DNA from: Elysia chlorotica | Lineage: Eukaryota; Mollusca; Gastropoda; Plakobranchidae | DNA: 64,000 bases | NCBI GenBank assembly: GCA_003991915.1 | Contig: RQTK01000506.1 | Span: forward strand, 188,814 to 252,813 | Direction: 5' to 3' | Shown: positions 24,544-37,532 of the stretch, one piece after another | How positions within the stretch are numbered: the first letter of the stretch is position 1 | Layout of the letters: each line of letters begins with the position of its first letter | Program-made: the position numbers and the translations under genes | Notes under the pieces: model-generated | Seen by the model: only the letters and a program-made list of their open reading frames with translations | Databases searched by the model: none | What the model was told of the DNA's origin: nothing

Positions 24544-27500
24544 AGAAACAACAAAGAATCCTTTTTTAAATATCCCCCTTTTTTAAGATAAAAACTAAAT
24601 CGGGTGTTTATAAAGCAAACAGAGAAGAGAAGCCCAGCTTTTTTGAAGCCAAGATTGGTTAGTTCTATTTGGTTTCTCTAAAAAAAAGTACCCGCACGTT
24701 TTGGTATACAATTCATAGAGAGACAGATAATTACTTAATTGATCGCTAATTTTAAGTAATACTTATGTAGTGAACTCATAAATAACTTTTTTTTCAAAAA
24801 TAACTATTTAAACGGTAACACGTTTGCCAAAAGTGATAGAGAACGATTTCTAATTAAAAAAAAACAACCCATAAAAGAAGGAAACCCAAAATAAACGATG
24901 AAAACTTAATGAAGCAGAATCTCCAAATCTCAACCATTAGATGGAAAAGAAATACACGAATGAATGGCTTGAAAGTGTGATGATGTTGCTGATGAGATCA
25001 TACATGGTCGTGTTATTGAAAAGAATCAGAGCAACTTTTATTTGGAAATATTCATATTATAAACTTTTGCTTACTTTAGGCGTCGCAAAACAGCTTATAA
25101 ATCGGTTTTGTTATTGATGCCCCAAATGACAAAAAAAAACAACAACGTGGTGTTTTACAGCTTACAGAGCCCTTTTGTTATTGATGCCCCCAATAAAAAG
25201 CGTGTTTTTGTACAGCTTACAGGGCCCTTTTGTTATTGATGCCCCCAATAAAAAGCGTGTTTTTGTACAGCTTACAGGGCCCTTTTGTTATTGATGCCCC
25301 CAATAAAAAGCGTGTTTTTGTACAGCTTACAGGGCCCTTTTGTTATTGATGCCCCCAATTAAAAAAACGTTTTGTTTTTACAGCTTACAAAGCCATTTTG
25401 TTATTGATGCCCCCGATAAAAGACGTGGTGTTTTTACAACTTACAAAACACTTTTGTTATTGGTGCCCCAAATGAAAAAAAAAAGAACAAAACAAAACCA
25501 AAAACACAAAAACGAACGCATTGCTAAATGAGGTTCCATATCGCTCTAAATCAGAGAAAAGCAGATCGCCCGTTGTATGTTTCAAATTCCGGACAAAATA
25601 ATTATGTTTTACTCATTTTCGGCTTTTGCGTGGATTACGCTAGAACGCGCTTAGAGGGACGAATTATTGTTGACTTAACAACTCTGCATTGTCACGCAGG
25701 GAAAAAGTACCCAAGATCGTACCTCGCTTAGACCCCAGAGCTGTCAAAATCAGTATACACCATACTGTTGTATACACCTAACATTCACTGATTTTATTGT
25801 AAGGTCTATGCTCAAGGTGTGTCGAGAGAACGCTCGAGAACTCATAAGACTTTGAACATGTCAAGACAATTCATATCTACGTCCACAATCTGTACAGACG
25901 GTTTAATATACATGTCGAAGACGAACATGATTATTGAAGCCAAAAGGTCTGCACCTGGTCTGAATGAATTGTGTAACATTGCAAACATCTGATAGGATTG
26001 TTGCAAAACTTTGTAAGTGATTTGCGTATACATATCACTCACACTTGAGTGAACCCCTCAGCTGAACTGCAGATTAATGTGATCACCGGTCTCTAGCATG
26101 ACTTGTCTTTCTCGATCTGAAAGAAGCTTACCGGGAACGCTATTCTCAACGTCATCATGATACTAGGCTAGTATTTTCCTTGGTCAAATCTGAGACAATG
26201 TAAACTTATATATGACGGAACGGCTGCAAGGTTAACCCAATCAAACAACTTGTGTAATATGAACAAGCGATTACGCTGATCAGGAGCTGGAGCTTTTTTA
26301 TATTCCGCTTAAACGTACATCTAAAGAGGGTTGTTAGATTCAAAGAAAGAGTATCTACTGTCGGAGAGAGACGTTTCATCTAGTGTAACATTTCCTTCAT
26401 CATCTTGGTGGCTCCTTAACGTCGATGGGCCCTAGTTTTAAAGTGTTGTCACTCAGAGACAGAGCGAGGATACCAGGATGTTTTGTGTCAACTTGCCATT
26501 TTATGGACTGATATCAACCCAAATAAAAAAGAACACATAAGCTGACTAACTAAGGTTGGAACCGGTCCCGAATAGAATAATTTGATTTCCCAAACTGTAA
26601 TCAAAGGTGAAATTTCTTCTGTTAATTCAAATATGGCCACAATTGAAAAAAAACAACAGAAGGTTAAAAAAAAATCAGATATATAGATTTAATGCCTCTT
26701 AGGGTCAAATCTAAAAACAAGTCGGTACTCGTTGTGCAAGGAACGTCGTGAACTATTCTATAAAGATATCTTGAGCACTGCCATCAAACTTGTGAAAGAA
26801 AAAAGGGGGAAAGGGGGGGGGGGGAGGTGTTGCGGAGCGTAGAAAAAAAACCTTGAATGCCAATATTTCATGAACATTCTTTATCTTTTAAAAAGGGCTC
26901 CATGTACTAAATTTTGGTGTGTACTGTTCAGGGGAAGGGGGGGGGGGGAGGGAGACAGTTCAAACAAATCGCATTGTGAAACTCAAACTTGAAGATACAA
27001 CTTTGAAATAAACGTAGCTCTTTAATTTCCACCAGACTCAACACAGCAACTGTATAAAATAGGCGTATAAATGGTTATATTTGGGGGAAAACTGCCGTAG
27101 GATTAAAAAAAAAGTGAAGAGGGGGGAATCTCAAATGTTAAACAGGATCTGCCTCATAATAAGACAATATTTATAGCTTTATATCATAAGGACTAAAAGA
27201 AAAAAGATGAACAATAAAGATATCAAAATTGGGATGAATAGGAAGACATTAAGAAAATGTTTTGCCGATGCATTGATGCAAGAAATTACCTGGTGGCTTC
27301 ATATTTCTTCACCTCTCGCCGTTTCTTCTCCATATACCGCTTAGTGGCCCAAATAGGTTTCTCAGAGCGTTTGTTCCAAAGGCACCAGTTCATGATAGTC
27401 CAGCCGTCTAACATCCGCGGCGTGTGGCCCGGAGATAGTTGTTTCTGCATCAACTTCGCGAAACGTTCAGCCTTGAGGTCTTCCTCCACATCGTCCTCCA

Positions 27501-28698
27501 TATCTTCGAAAAAGCGAGACCCTCTTCTGGAACTACGCCGGGAAAACAGAGAATCCCGCCTGCCGTAGAGCTCGGAATCCCTTCTCGCATCCGCGCCAAA
27601 AAGGGACCTCTTTCGCGGCATGGAACTTGATTCCGCCCTGTTTCCAGCGTCTATGTCATTGTCAGTGGTTGTAACGTTAGAAGTTGCAGCGAGGCTCTGC
27701 TGCTTTAGAAGGGCTTGGGAGACTGTGTTGTTGCGGTGGAGGAGCACTTTGGTACGGTATGCAGGCTCGATCTTTTTCCAGCCGCTGGGCCGTTTCCCAT
27801 TGTCGTATTGGTAAAAGACCTCATCGCCGCGGATCTGAACCACAGGGGGCTGGGGGTTGGCAGCGCGAGGGGAGATTCCTGCGCCCTGCCTGGCTCTGCG
27901 GACTGGGGCAGAGCGGCTGCCTCCGGCCCCAACCCTCACCCTTCTCGCATCCGCCCCAAACAGCGACCTCTTTCGCGGCATGGAACTTGATTCCGACCTG
28001 TTTCCAGCGTCTATGTCATTGTCAGTGGTTGTAACGTTAGAAGTTGCAGCGAGGCTCTGCTGCTTTAGAAGGGCTTGGGAGACTGTGTTGTTGCGGTGGA
28101 GGAGCACTTTGGTACGGTATGCAGGCTCGATCTTTTTCCAGCCGCTGGGCCGTTTCCCATTGTCGTATTGGTAAAAGACCTCATCGCCGCGGATCTGAAC
28201 CACAGGGGGCTGGGGGTTGGCAGCGCGAGGGGAGATTCCTGCGCCCTGCCTGGCTCTGCGGACTGGGGCAGAGCGGCTGCCTCCGGCCCCAACCCTCCCA
28301 TTCTCCTGTGGAATTACTGCAGGCATGGTAGGCGGACCCAGGTCCTCCCGAGGTATGCTTCTCAAGGCGTGACTCGTCTCCTCAAGGATCTCGGCCGTCG
28401 TCTGCTGCTGCTGCTGTGAGCTCAGGTGGTGCGGCAGTTGGATGCCTTGGCCATGCGACGGAAACACGCCCCCTCGGCCGGCCCGGGTGTAGCTTGGGGC
28501 GCTGTTAGGGGGGATGTTGCGGTGGAAGGCGTTCGGGGTTTTCACGTGGATCTGTATGAGATCGTTGATGAGCTTGTCCGTCTCGTCCATGTAACGGTGG
28601 CGAGCACGCACGTACTCTTGGCGGATCTGCTCCTGCTTCCGTCTCAGGCCGTCCTCCACCCGTTTGTTGGCAGCGTAAGAACTTAACAGGCGCGGCAT
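23351..28698 (-). CDS. Unrecognised 764-residue low-complexity protein, two coding exons
   Basis: Exon A (28698-27290, phase 2 end) joins exon B (24236-23351) across a GT-AG intron. The junction rebuilds an Arg codon (AG|A) and stays in the only frame of exon B that is open throughout. No known domain was recognised. The N-terminus (residues about 10-60) is charged and helix-like: RRKQEQIRQEYVRARHRYMD. A short Gln run lies near residue 97. Residues about 134-253 and 254-373 are two near-identical 120-residue units, each with VFYQYDNGKRPSGWKKIEP. A basic/serine stretch (SRRSSRRGSR) and a tryptophan-containing segment (LDGWTIMNWCLW) follow. Exon B is polar, with a seven-Glu run near residue 530, and probably disordered. 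An acceptor-like TTTTGTAG lies 18 bases before the start codon, so a leader or further coding exon probably lies upstream, perhaps the exon at 38588-38875. Confidence 0.75.
24379..24542 (+). repeat. (CAA)n/(CAG) microsatellite, about 165 bp
   Basis: Nearly pure CAA triplets with a few CAG, GAA and AAA interruptions. On the transcribed (minus) strand it is a TTG tract ending about 140 bases upstream of the exon B acceptor. The poly-Gln and poly-Leu readings are artefacts. Confidence 0.97.
25091..25475 (+). repeat. 55-bp tandem repeat, about seven copies
   Basis: Unit built on CAGCTTACAGGGCCCTTTTG then TTATTGATGCCCCCAATAAA and a GTGTTTTTG stretch. CTTACA starts recur at 25161, 25216, 25271, 25326, 25384 and 25440. 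The central copies are nearly identical and the outer ones diverged. Confidence 0.9.
27290..28698 (-). CDS. 764-residue gene, exon A
   Basis: Open from ATG at 28698-28696 to donor GTAATT (intron starts at 27289). Without splicing, the TAA inside the donor would stop the frame one codon later. The high GC and intact frame over 1.4 kb, against an AT-rich background, support coding. It carries the 360-bp tandem duplication. Confidence 0.8.
27581..28297 (-). repeat. 360-bp in-frame tandem duplication inside exon A
   Basis: 27581-27937 aligns with 27941-28297 at a fixed offset of 360 bases. I see four differences, at 27595, 27601, 27604 and 27636. Three are synonymous on the coding strand and one swaps Ala for Ser. 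The remaining ~300 bases are identical. Each unit encodes 120 residues. Confidence 0.95.
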
Positions 28699-29943
28699 CT
28701 TGCCTGGGTTGGGTGTCTACAAAATCACTGCTTGATTTGAGATAATGTAGATCTTTGTCTTATCCCAATACTTTTTTTTTTGCATCAACGGGTAATAAAG
28801 TTACTTGTCTTGCTATTGCACATGTTTATATTGCGTTTTTTTTTGTCACAGTGACAGCCTTTACTTATCCATGGTGACTCCAAACCCGTAATAATATTGG
28901 TTGTGCTTAAAGAAAAAAACAACCGCAGTAACTCACAAACGTTTCAACAATTGAAGAAGATGACGCAACGGTTTGTGCTACATAGTAAATTTAGTATTAA
29001 TGCGGATAAATGTTCACAGATGAAAATTACGCCCGTACACATACCAGAATCCATATGTTGTAAATATAACCCATGTGTTCAGTAGGCTATCTTCATAACT
29101 GTTCTCTTCTTTACCTATTTACAACACATTCGGATCTTATGACCCTCTTATTGTTCCTAAAAATTCAAGTAATGATGAAGTAATTTGATAAAACAAGCGG
29201 TCTCTATTTTATTTTAGTGTTTTCTACTAATAAAAGAACACAACTATGATTTTAGATAATCACATCTTCAAGTGACACTAGCGCTCAACCTGTATTCTAT
29301 GTTATGCTTTCCTTCATTATTTTTTCTTGCTAGAAATTACACATTGATGTTGCTTTCCCACAGAAGATATCCTTCTTCTATTACAGGGACAGCAATTTCA
29401 CTGTGTTGAATACTATACACTCTACGCCTCTAGAAGTTAGAAATCTATGGTAGAAATGTCTTCCTACTTCCTAGGTAAATAAATCCACAGCGGCAATCAT
29501 GTGCATCGCAGACACAATACGCCTGGAGCTTTTTATCTCAGCGGTCAGTCTCACCAAACGGGATTAACAGAATCGATTAACGCTAATCCAGAATAGAGAC
29601 CGACTGCGGTGATATTGTGGTGCCTCGCCCTTCCAGTAGTCCCACCCTGGCTGTGGTTAATTTGGCTATTCTACTAGAAGCTGTCCGGCTAGATGGCTTG
29701 CTAAACTGCCAAATCTTAAAGACTTAAGTGGCTGCTTGTCTTTACTTTTGTTTGTTTTCATTTGGACAAGAGTGCCTAAGATACGCCTAAAAAGAAGATC
29801 GTGCTTTTAATTATACAGCGCACTTATTTTTTTTTTGCACTATCTATATTCAGGGTTAATGAAAAAGCTAAATATTCATCAAACGAAAACAGAAACAAAA
29901 AGCAAAATCCCTTAAAAATTAATGTTGTTATCTTGATTTACAA
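28699..29943. other. Non-coding, nothing recognised
   Basis: AT-rich sequence upstream of exon A; may hold the promoter or an intron of the minus-strand gene. No repeat or gene recognised. Confidence 0.4.
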
Positions 29944-30160
29944 GCCGCCCCCCCCAAAACAAACAAAAAAAACAAACAAAACAAAAACAAAACAAAAACA
30001 AAACAAAAACAAAACAAAAACAAAACAAAAACAAACCCCCCCCCCCAAAAAAAAACAAACAAAAGCAACAAAAAAAAAACAACCTAAAAATCCCCCACAA
30101 AAACCACATAAAAAAACAAAACAAAAAACCCTAACCAAAACAACAACAACAACAACAAAA
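29944..30160 (+). repeat. A/C-rich low-complexity tract (CAAAAA)n with C-runs
   Basis: Dominated by AAAACA/CAAAAA units with two C-runs (about 29947 and 30037), then CAA triplets near 30141. Long open frames here are composition artefacts. Confidence 0.95.
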
Positions 30161-30162
30161 AT

Positions 30163-30819
30163 GCATATCAAATGCTGGGACTTCACATGAAAAAAAATAT
30201 TAAATACAAGATCTAGTTGAGAGTCCGACCTGGATCGGACACCAAATAAGCATACTCCAAAAAGTTATGTGGATACAAATAGTTGTTAAGCAAAAAGTTT
30301 AAAAGGTTAAAAAAAATTATACATAATTTTTGGAGGAATAGACAAAATAGCCTTTTAATAGTGTTTAAATTGGGCATGATAACATACCTACAGTCTACTC
30401 ATAATTATCCGGAATCGGAAAAAAATGAGCAATCGGACAGGAGTGTGTATATGCACTACAACTATGTCGCTATCCACAATTTTTGCTACACGCAATTTTT
30501 TTTCTCATTTACAATCATTATTTGATCGAGCTGCCGAAGAAGTTAAAACCCTCTCCCAGATTAAGGTTTTCAAGGTCTTAAGCAATATTATATACAGTGT
30601 ACAGTAAGCACAATCAGCATTTAGATCAAGATAAATACAGGCACAAACAGTTGACATCAATGCAGAATCGGAAAGCAAATGAGCATATTCGATAATAATT
30701 TAAAAAAATGCGGAGACAAACAAAAACAACAACAACAACAAATACAACAACAAACGCATATCAAATGCTGGGACTTCACATTAAAAAAATATTAAATACT
30801 AGATCTAGTTGAGAGTCCG
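30163..30819. repeat. 65-bp direct repeat pair flanking a LINE-like remnant
   Basis: 30163-30227 and 30756-30819 share GCATATCAAATGCTGGGACT, TTCACAT and GATCTAGTTGAGAGTCC, both directly after CAA-rich tracts. Between them, about 30500-30600 on plus reads AAEEVKTLSQIKVFK, a pattern typical of the C-terminal end of CR1/L2-type reverse transcriptases. The remnant is weak and the element type uncertain. Confidence 0.4.
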
Positions 30820-32897
30820 TTCTTTGAACAAAATTTCATTTTTAAATGATCACATTACAGTCTTCTGACATTAAACCTGGACAGCAGCTGTTAAGCAAAG
30901 CGTTAAAAAGTTTACAATTTTAGCAGCTCATTAGTTTCCCCACACATACGCATTGAATTACATCTCTGAAACCCAGGCGGAGGATTTGTTATGGAAAAAA
31001 AATCAAGGGCTTACTGAACTCTTACCTTTATTTGTATCACAATGAATGTGTGCATGAGTGTCGAAAATGTTTTTCACAGCCATTATTATAATAGAGTCTA
31101 GTAGGCTATATCGTAGGCTGTTATTTAAAGGGAAAAATATAACAAAACGTGGAATGCGTTCCAAAATGCTGCGTTGCGAAATGAAACTATAACTCTTAAT
31201 TTTGGTAATTTCTCACCAATGTTACTCTGAGAGTTGTATTATCTTCTTTGTTCTTGTTCAGTTTAGTTTTATTTCTCAGTACAACGCTCTCTATTGCCAC
31301 GTAGATTTTTTAAATGCCGGAAAGACAGGTCGTTCAGGTCGGCTTTCATGTGATCCTGCTTGAATCGAGCTGGATTCCTCATTACATTTAATTTGATTTG
31401 ACGTAGGCCTACCCACATACACGCATGAAAGCAAAGAAAAACTTAAAGATAAAGGTCCATTGATGTTCTGTTTGTTTGTTTGTTTGTTTGTTTTAAAAGG
31501 CGTTAATTTGAATTTATACACGTTTTCAGGGAGCATTGCTTGAACTTACAAAAGTGTTCAAATTCATTACAATAATTATTTTTAACGTGATATAAATAAA
31601 AACGAGGTCAAAGCATCAAAGAGTGGATGGTCAGATAAACCCTTTAAAAAGCCTCCTCCCCCGTGTTCTATAGAAGTAATTCAATTTGCATGAACAACAA
31701 AATATTCTGAAGAAAAAAAACAGCAAACATGAGCACACAAGACCCCCCCCCCCCTAACAAAAAAACAACAAACAAAATCAAAAGCAAAACAACAACAAAC
31801 AACATAACCAAAAACAAAACAAAACAACAAGCAAAAATAAAACAAAAAGCTGAACATCATAAAAAAGAACAAAACAAAAAAACAAAAACAAAAAAAAACA
31901 ACAAACAACAACCAACAAACAACTAAGGAAAATAATGTGAGAGTGAGGAAAAAGGGCAAACGAGCTCGCATTTCTTCTTTGAGATACTGCTGCTAAATCA
32001 AAGGTCTGGCGTGGCGGTCTCTTCATTTCAATCGCTGCAAGACACTTTGAAGACTTGTTACATGTTCTTCTCATATTTATTGGTTTAAAAATACAGAAAG
32101 AAAAAATTAAAATTTCGAATGCAAATCATTATGGCCACTTTGATTGCTTTCTTTTTCTTTATTCTTTTTTTTTTCTTCTAAAATGAAAATCTTGGTCCAC
32201 TCCCATAGTTTCACTTTCAGTTTTCTTGTCAGCCTTTTTCTATTTGATATTATTTATCTTATAAAAACTGTGCAAAGTCAATTTCTTACTCCATTTTATG
32301 CTTTGCACGTTTTTGTCCGTTTCATTTTTATACAAAACAAGAAACCAACTATCCCTTTTTTGCTGCTGAAAAGTAGTTTTAAGGAACTAGTTATTGTGAA
32401 TATCCCACATCGTTTAGTTTTCCTCATGCCATTTTAATGGATGTTATAAATTAATGTTAATAATGTTATTATATGGCATACACCAATGTCGTTTTTTTAC
32501 ACTATCAAGTTTTAATTTCAGATTTTGGCTGAAGAAGTAATCTCTGGTTGGAGGATTTTTTTTCTTTACTAGTTGTGTCTCCTAAGTTTTCAAAAAGGGA
32601 TTCGTAAGTGCAGGTTGTGGTAAGCTTACGACTCGTCGTGAAATGGTGATCAAAAAGCATACACCGAGTTGTAAGCTATTGCAACGTTGTACCCAGAGCG
32701 AGCCCAGAGCGGTATAGTCAGGACTTGCAAGTCACACTGTAGCGACACAGATCCAACCGGTAAGGGAATAGGCAGGTCTATATTTCTAACAAAACAAAAA
32801 AAACGAGAAAAAAACAACAACAAAACAAACAGGTTTGTCTGATTACTGATTCGTATCTTCTCTGATATAAGCTCCATATGAGCAGATCGGTGAATAC
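30820..32897. other. Non-coding; A/C-rich tract at 31737-31925
   Basis: No gene recognised. A CAAAA-type low-complexity tract lies at 31737-31925 and a short GTTT run near 31468. Small open frames follow these tracts. Confidence 0.5.
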
Positions 32898-33095
32898 GTT
32901 GGGTCGGTGTCAGTATTGTGACCAGCTGTGACAGGAATCCTAGTATCGCCTCACTCTTTCTCATGTGGCAGCACGTAAAATTGTCAGACGTTAATCATAG
33001 GACCCGTTGACGTATAGGATCCTCCTTAGGAACTCAGGATACTTTACACATAGGAGAGCGCATCTGTTATGTTTAATCAACCTATATAACTTTGG
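32898..33095 (+). mobile_element. SINE copy, head missing
   Basis: Carries TTGGGTCGGTGTCAG, TGACCAGCTGTGACAG, ATGTGGCAGCACGTAAAA, TTGTCAGACGTTA and AGGACCCGTTGACG, in family order. The tail is diverged. Confidence 0.6.
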
Positions 33096-33414
33096 TTACC
33101 TTCACCTTTGTGTGAGTTTGCAATAGCCAATCACTACAACTGCTGGATAAACATTTCTAATAAAAACATTAACAGATTGATCTCCCTTCTTACTCATAGC
33201 TAAGAAAAGCGATGGTTAAATTTCTGATCGGAGACAAGCTCTCTCTTAGCACATGTACAATACGTAAGCCTATACGGCGATAGGTTCCAAGATATAAGTC
33301 TGAATAAAATTGTCATCTAATTCAGAGAATTAGCGGAGATCCCAGGACTTGAAATTAATTTTCTGCGCACGCGATGTCTGACATCGAATCAACCTGTATA
33401 CATGTAGGAAAAAA

Positions 33415-33500
33415 AAACACAACATGATCATGATTCGAACCGGGTGTTTCTGACAAGAAGTCGAGCATTTTAGTTTTACTGAGTGTGATACTTTGCCTCC
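33415..33500 (-). mobile_element. tRNA-like SINE head
   Basis: On the minus strand a B-box-like CCCGGTTCGAATCATG follows an A-box-like CACACTCAGTAAA. The fold is not a clean tRNA cloverleaf, so it is read as a SINE head, not a tRNA gene. Confidence 0.35.
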
Positions 33501-36500
33501 TATATTGTACACCGAGCGATCACTTTCTCTATCGATTCTTTTTACCAGTAATGCGACCTGGATGACAATAATTAATGAAATATCTATAAACAGGATTAAC
33601 ATGTTATGTATTAGAGCCTGGGTGATGGTGTCAAAATAGCATGTAGCTGCGTTCTTTGTAGAAGTGAATACATGAATGTATTATGTGTGTGTGTTGATGT
33701 GTGTATTAACCTGTCATTTATTCAATAACTTCATTGATGCTTCACAGTTCTTGGTCCCCAATTTTATCTACGACATCTCCTTCTTTCTCCTCAAACATAT
33801 TGAGTTTTAATTAAACTGAACGTTTACCGGGGCAGTTGGTGCCATGGCATTTTAGATCCATAGACTTTCGAAAAGACTGTTCTTTACAAGCATAATCAAA
33901 CCTTACACTCAGCCCAACTGACCGTACTTAACCAAAATTAGATGTATAACTCGCCACCAGTGAGTCACGGGGCCTCATTTTGCACATCATTCATTGCACT
34001 TACAGTGCGCTTTGCTCAAATCCATTTCAAAATCCCATAGTTGTTTTTTGTTGGTTGCAACGTGAAAAAAAATCTTTGATCATAGAAAGCGAAGCTCTAA
34101 TACTTTCCTAGTTTAGCCTCTCCTCAAGTTCTTGTACGACGCCGATACTCAGGACTTGGTGGGTACCACAAGACGCGTTACATGTTGTTTTAGCGTACAC
34201 TTTTGCACCAAATATTTTAAAAATGAAAAATAAAGGTAATGTCGAAAACCAAATCCTCTACTCTTTGATTTTTTAATAGGTAAATAAAGGAAAAATTTTA
34301 CTCCATGAAAACTATAATAACACGCCCCCCCCCCCTCCAAACCCCATTCAAAACCGCTAGCGCTTAGTGAAGCAAGATTTGTTTATAAAGTACACCATTA
34401 AGAGTAAGAAACATTGCCACAAAACAGTTTGTTCCTTTCTTAATCTCAGTCTCACCACATCACCCTGAAATCTCTCAAAAATACTTTATTATTTTAAGGG
34501 AAACGATGAAGATATTTCGTTATCTTAAAGACGAGAATCGAATAAATATGGCATATACATTATTGAACATTTAAAAATCGAATAAAAAGGATAAACAAAT
34601 AATCAAAGTCAAGATCGTGTGTCTCTGTGTATAAAATCATTGTATTTACACTGTATCTACACTGTATGACTTAACGACATTGTCAACAGAAGATATAAAA
34701 AACAAAGCATTTCTTTGTAAATAAAGGGCAGAACTTAAGACTTCAAAACACCATGTCGATTGCACGATTTTCAACCGCAAACAACATTAGTGTTGGTTAT
34801 CTCCCTCCCCAACCGAATAAAATGTTTATTTTATGTAAAAAAAAACATTATACATACATAAGTTCTGTTTATTTTGGTTCCAATTTTTCTATATTACGTT
34901 AAAATTTTAAACAAATGTTTACAGTTCTGTACAACTATATTGGTTTGCAAAGCTTTCCTCTATGCTGGGGAAAAACACATGAAAAGATACGATGAAACTT
35001 TATACAAATGTACATCAAGACACAAACAAACAATTTAATAAAAAATATTGTATGATAAAGAGCAATAGGGGCAAAGAATAGCAAAACCATCTTTCTAAGA
35101 AGACAATTAGACTACAATAGTGAACCAGCAAATCTGACTAGGTTAGAGTATAACATATTTTATAGATCATTTTGGTTGACACACACGTTTTTTTTTCCTT
35201 CGAAGCTCGTAAAACGCCACCCTAACTTACATAACAAAGTTCATTGCTTTAGAGTCGCATGAAAAAAGACACAACACTATCACGTAGTCCTAATAACAAT
35301 GCTGCATAAAGGGATACACCCACAGTAATAGGGTAATTAACCCACGTTCCTATTAGATTTTCACGCTTGGCTACATTTGTACTGAATTTGAGGTTGATAC
35401 AATGTACATTAGATAACATTTATAAAATAGTTGATTATAGACAAACAACGTTTTTAAGAGTCAAAACAGATGCATAGCGATTAAAGGAGCACCCATTTAA
35501 ATGATTTATCCTAGAATATGACAAAGAGGCGAAACATTATGCACCACAGCTATGCAACGCATTTGATGCATTCTTAGTTTTTATTAAAAAATATTGCTCT
35601 GCGATAATTGTTGAATTGAATTTTGTTTGGGAAAAATCGAGTTATATAACAATACAACAAAAGAAACAAAAATGGGTCTGAATTCACGGTCAAATTTATA
35701 GACATTATCGTGTTTAACTTCTTAAAAAGGAAAAAAAATAGCTACTTGGCTCATTACGGTTTACTCTGGGAATTGGTGAAACCAAAATGCTGTAACGGAA
35801 ATATCCGAAGCATAAAATGTTTACATGCAGAGAGCATGGTTTATGTCACACGATACACTAGATTCTAGGGAATAACGCAACTTGATAGCTTTTTTTCCAG
35901 GTGTTACAAAAAAATGACATCTGACTCTACGAGGAAAGACAATCAAATTTGTATATACACGGACGCCAAGTTTGGGAATATATATAAATCTGAACTCGTA
36001 AGCATTCACACGGTGAGGGCAACTTGTTGAAACACTTGTTTTGTAACACTAATCAAATTGAATTATCATGCCATCAGTACAAATTCAATGCATCCTTTAT
36101 GAAAAAATACTACAATCCGATGAAGCACTATAAAGTGGAATTTTTTTGTGATTGAGTTTTAATTTTATACAACCAATGTCCCATCGGTTTATCTAATGGT
36201 TTATGGTCGTTTTTTAACAGACACCAACAAATACAAATATTTACATTCATTAAATTATTACAATTTATTACAAAGGCAAAATTTATATATTAAGGTAGGC
36301 ATTATTGTCTCTAAATGAAGAGCAGAATCAGAATTTAACCCAAGCGAAGTGCACGGCCAAAAGGATTTTTTTTTTTTTTTATTAATTATTATCGTATAAA
36401 GTATTGCTCATTATTTATAAAACGTTGCGTATAAATTGTTCAATCAATTCTTATATATCAAAAGATTAGGTAATAAATGGTACAATTAAAACAACAGTAC

Positions 36501-37120
36501 ATTCTCTTTAACATGTGGCGACTTCTGTAAACATTGCTTCTATTCGCTACCAGTTTTTTTCCGAACTTTTCCTACTTTGTGTCCTTTTAGCTATTATTTT
36601 CTCGTCAACCTGTTTAGAGATAATCTAGCGTTACAAAGGATCTTTAAGCTTACTCTGTTGCAGTAAACCCAATGTGTAAGAAAAAAAGCCTGTTGATGAC
36701 TTTAACCTTTAAATGAGACCCACTGACTTACCAACTCTCGAGAGCGAAAACCAAAGTAGAGAACGGATATAAAATGGACTGCAATACGTTTACGATTTAA
36801 CATGCAACAGGGTACTATAAAGGGCAAGAGGGCATTTTTTTCACTTTAGGATTACTAGTCAGGCAAGAGTTAACACGCTTTGAAGATAGATTCTACATTG
36901 AAAAAAATATATTCACTAGATGTAGCTATGCAGGATGTCCTCTATGCGTTAATAATAATTATCCTGCATGTGTGGTCAGACCAATTTATGTGCATTTAAA
37001 GGGCAAAAAACCATTTTCATTGTATCTTAGCCAAATTGAAGCGCACTGAGATCAATGTGAGTACATGGTTTTGCTCACTACATTTATATATTATCATGAT
37101 TATATAGTTGGATCCATAAA
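33501..37120. other. Non-coding, AT-rich, no gene seen
   Basis: 3.6 kb without a protein-like open frame or clear repeat family. A C-run lies near 34326 and a T-run near 36368. Probably intergenic, or 3' to the small minus-strand gene. Confidence 0.5.
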
Positions 37121-37127
37121 TTCTCTC

Positions 37128-37317
<190 letters not shown>

Positions 37318-37352
37318 GAGTCCCCCCCCCCACACACACACCTCACAACATG

Positions 37353-37532
37353 TCAACAATAGTTGGAGTATATAGTCTTGCCCCCTGGTGTCGTCCTCTG
37401 GATGTTGTAGACCATCGGGCCGGGCGAGGGGGCCAGGTTGAACGTGGCGCTCAGACGCGGGGCTGTCGCCAGGAAGCCGCGCTTGCACCACTTCCAGGTC
37501 ACGTGCACAAGATGGATGAACTGAGCTCTCTT
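37353..37532 (-). CDS. 155-residue gene, exon 2 (stop TGA)
   Basis: GC-rich, protein-like stretch in an AT-rich setting, bounded by acceptor ATGCAG and a stop codon; 59 codons. Confidence 0.7.
   Translation of the reverse strand, partial: KRAQFIHLVHVTWKWCKRGFLATAPRLSATFNLAPSPGPMVYNIQRTTPGGKTIYSNYC

Larger units (their letters stand above)
24237..27289 (-). other. Intron of the 764-residue gene (3.05 kb)
   Basis: GT-AG intron holding a large CAA microsatellite and a 55-bp tandem array (listed separately). The rest (25480-27280) has G-runs near 26815, 26940 and 27121 but no recognised element or gene. Confidence 0.65.

Noticed and set aside
24322-24591. Poly-Gln, poly-Asn and poly-Leu open frames
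   Set aside because: They are all readings of the CAA microsatellite; no splice or conserved flank supports coding.
25091-25475. CRISPR-like array
   Set aside because: The 55-bp units are head-to-tail with no unique spacers, and the window is eukaryotic.
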